NCBI GenBank assembly: GCA_023443485.1
Contig: JAEZUH010000114.1
Coordinates: 1 to 5,985, forward strand
Direction: 5' to 3'
Length of the DNA stretch: 5,985 nt
Origin: Bacillota bacterium
GTDB taxonomy: Bacteria; Bacillota_I; Bacilli_A; RFN20; CAG-826
The translations under genes were made by a program, and so were the position numbers. The notes under the pieces are model-generated. The model was not told the origin of the DNA. It did no database searches and saw nothing but the letters and a program-made list of their open reading frames with translations. Shown here piece by piece: positions 5,565-5,985 of the stretch. Numbering within the stretch: position 1 is the stretch's first letter; each line of letters starts with the position of its first letter.

Positions 5565-5585
5565 TAGCGGATGCAAAAACCGCTA
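5565..5585 (-). terminator. Stem-loop beginning on the hydrolase stop codon, weak terminator candidate
   Basis: On the minus strand TAGCGG (5585-5580), whose first three bases are the hydrolase stop codon, pairs with CCGCTA (5570-5565) around a 9-nt loop rich in T. The following bases are T-rich (GTTTATATTT) but have no clean U-run. A second AT-only inverted repeat, GTTTAT/ATAAAC, spans 5546-5564 right before the ribosome binding site of the membrane gene. Termination may be partial, or the stem may protect the 3' end of the message. Confidence 0.4.
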
Positions 5586-5985
5586 ATGAATTGATCTTTG
5601 AATAAAATTAGTCAGTACTCGATAATAACGCTCGTAATCATCAACCGCGCATAGGCCATGCATAGTGCCAGGGAAAGTGACTGTTTCACGATAGATATGT
5701 TTAGGAAGGGCGTTGGCTAGTCTTTCCATTGATTGGTGAGGGACCATTTGGTCTCTATCACCTTGGATAAATAGAATTGGTAGATGGCAGTGCTTTAAGG
5801 CATTGACTGGCGAATCTTTTCTAATATCTAAACCATGAAATATTTTTAAATCGATATAGGCGCTGGAAATAAAGATTGAAGCGACAAATCCGCCAAAACT
5901 TCTTTTGCTAGAAACAGTAAATGAATCGTAGATACTGGTAAAACCAGCATCGGCGATTAAGCACTTCACTTGGGAAGGTAAAGCA
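5583..5985 (-). CDS. Alpha/beta hydrolase, C-terminal part (partial, 5' end missing)
   Basis: The last 133 residues of a serine hydrolase whose N-terminal half lies beyond the right edge. The visible part starts ALPSQVKCLIADAGFTSIYD. In this COG1073-like family the corresponding segment follows the GxSxG nucleophile elbow, which is therefore outside the window. The catalytic acid is expected in GDRDQMVP (visible residues about 75-82, probably the second Asp), and the catalytic His in GTMHGLC (about residue 109). The natural substrate, probably an ester or peptide-like bond, cannot be told. A GTG at 5969 could look like a start, but it encodes a Val in the middle of a conserved strand and the frame is open upstream. 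The TAG stop is part of a stem-loop. Confidence 0.88.
   Translation of the reverse strand, partial: ALPSQVKCLIADAGFTSIYDSFTVSSKRSFGGFVASIFISSAYIDLKIFHGLDIRKDSPVNALKHCHLPILFIQGDRDQMVPHQSMERLANALPKHIYRETVTFPGTMHGLCAVDDYERYYRVLTNFIQRSIH

Noticed and set aside
5583..5969. Reading the hydrolase as a complete 128-residue gene starting at GTG 5969
   Set aside because: The frame remains open to the window edge, the GTG falls within a conserved strand, and the catalytic serine elbow would be missing.
1..5985. Mycoplasma-type code (TGA as Trp), tRNA genes, CRISPR arrays and insertion sequences
   Set aside because: Tryptophans in metG are all TGG, which argues against the alternative code. No tRNA cloverleaf, repeat-spacer array, transposase or terminal inverted repeats were found by eye.

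Overview
The window looks like a low-GC Bacillota (Bacilli-like) chromosome, possibly a lineage near Erysipelotrichia or the walled relatives of Mollicutes. The reasons are low GC overall, strong AGGAGG-type ribosome binding sites, a zinc-binding L31 and a methionyl-tRNA synthetase of the Bacillus type. All eight tryptophans of the synthetase are TGG and TGA appears to be used as a stop, so the standard bacterial code is the best fit. The exact lineage cannot be fixed by eye. Every supported gene is on the minus strand, so the genes are described here from right to left, which is the direction of transcription.

Right end (about 4970-5985): the C-terminal half of a serine alpha/beta hydrolase whose beginning lies beyond the window, a stem-loop that starts on its stop codon, and a six-helix membrane protein of unknown function with a strong ribosome binding site.

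Middle (about 2970-4970): rpmE (ribosomal protein L31) has its own extended -10 promoter and a 5' leader with a hairpin next to the ribosome binding site, which is a candidate autoregulatory leader. A short stem-loop with a U-run separates rpmE from metG and runs almost directly into the metG ribosome binding site. This suggests attenuation or partial read-through between the two. metG ends at a clear intrinsic terminator.

Accessory module (about 1928-2957): two overlapping genes, a small basic coiled-coil protein and a polymerase-beta-type nucleotidyltransferase. They have their own extended -10 promoter with one TTGTACAA palindrome in the spacer and a second 33 bp upstream. The arrangement is that of an autoregulated toxin-antitoxin or AbiE-like pair. 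The module is visibly AT-richer than its neighbours and contains the only genes here that end in TGA. It is the most interesting part of the window.

Left end (1-1911): rlmD (23S rRNA m5U methyltransferase) begins 16 nt after the nucleotidyltransferase with no terminator between them, so it may be transcribed from the module promoter. A 188-bp intergenic region follows, with a 13-bp-arm palindrome and a likely promoter. The last gene is a partial coding region for a coiled-coil protein with a transmembrane segment, which runs off the left edge.
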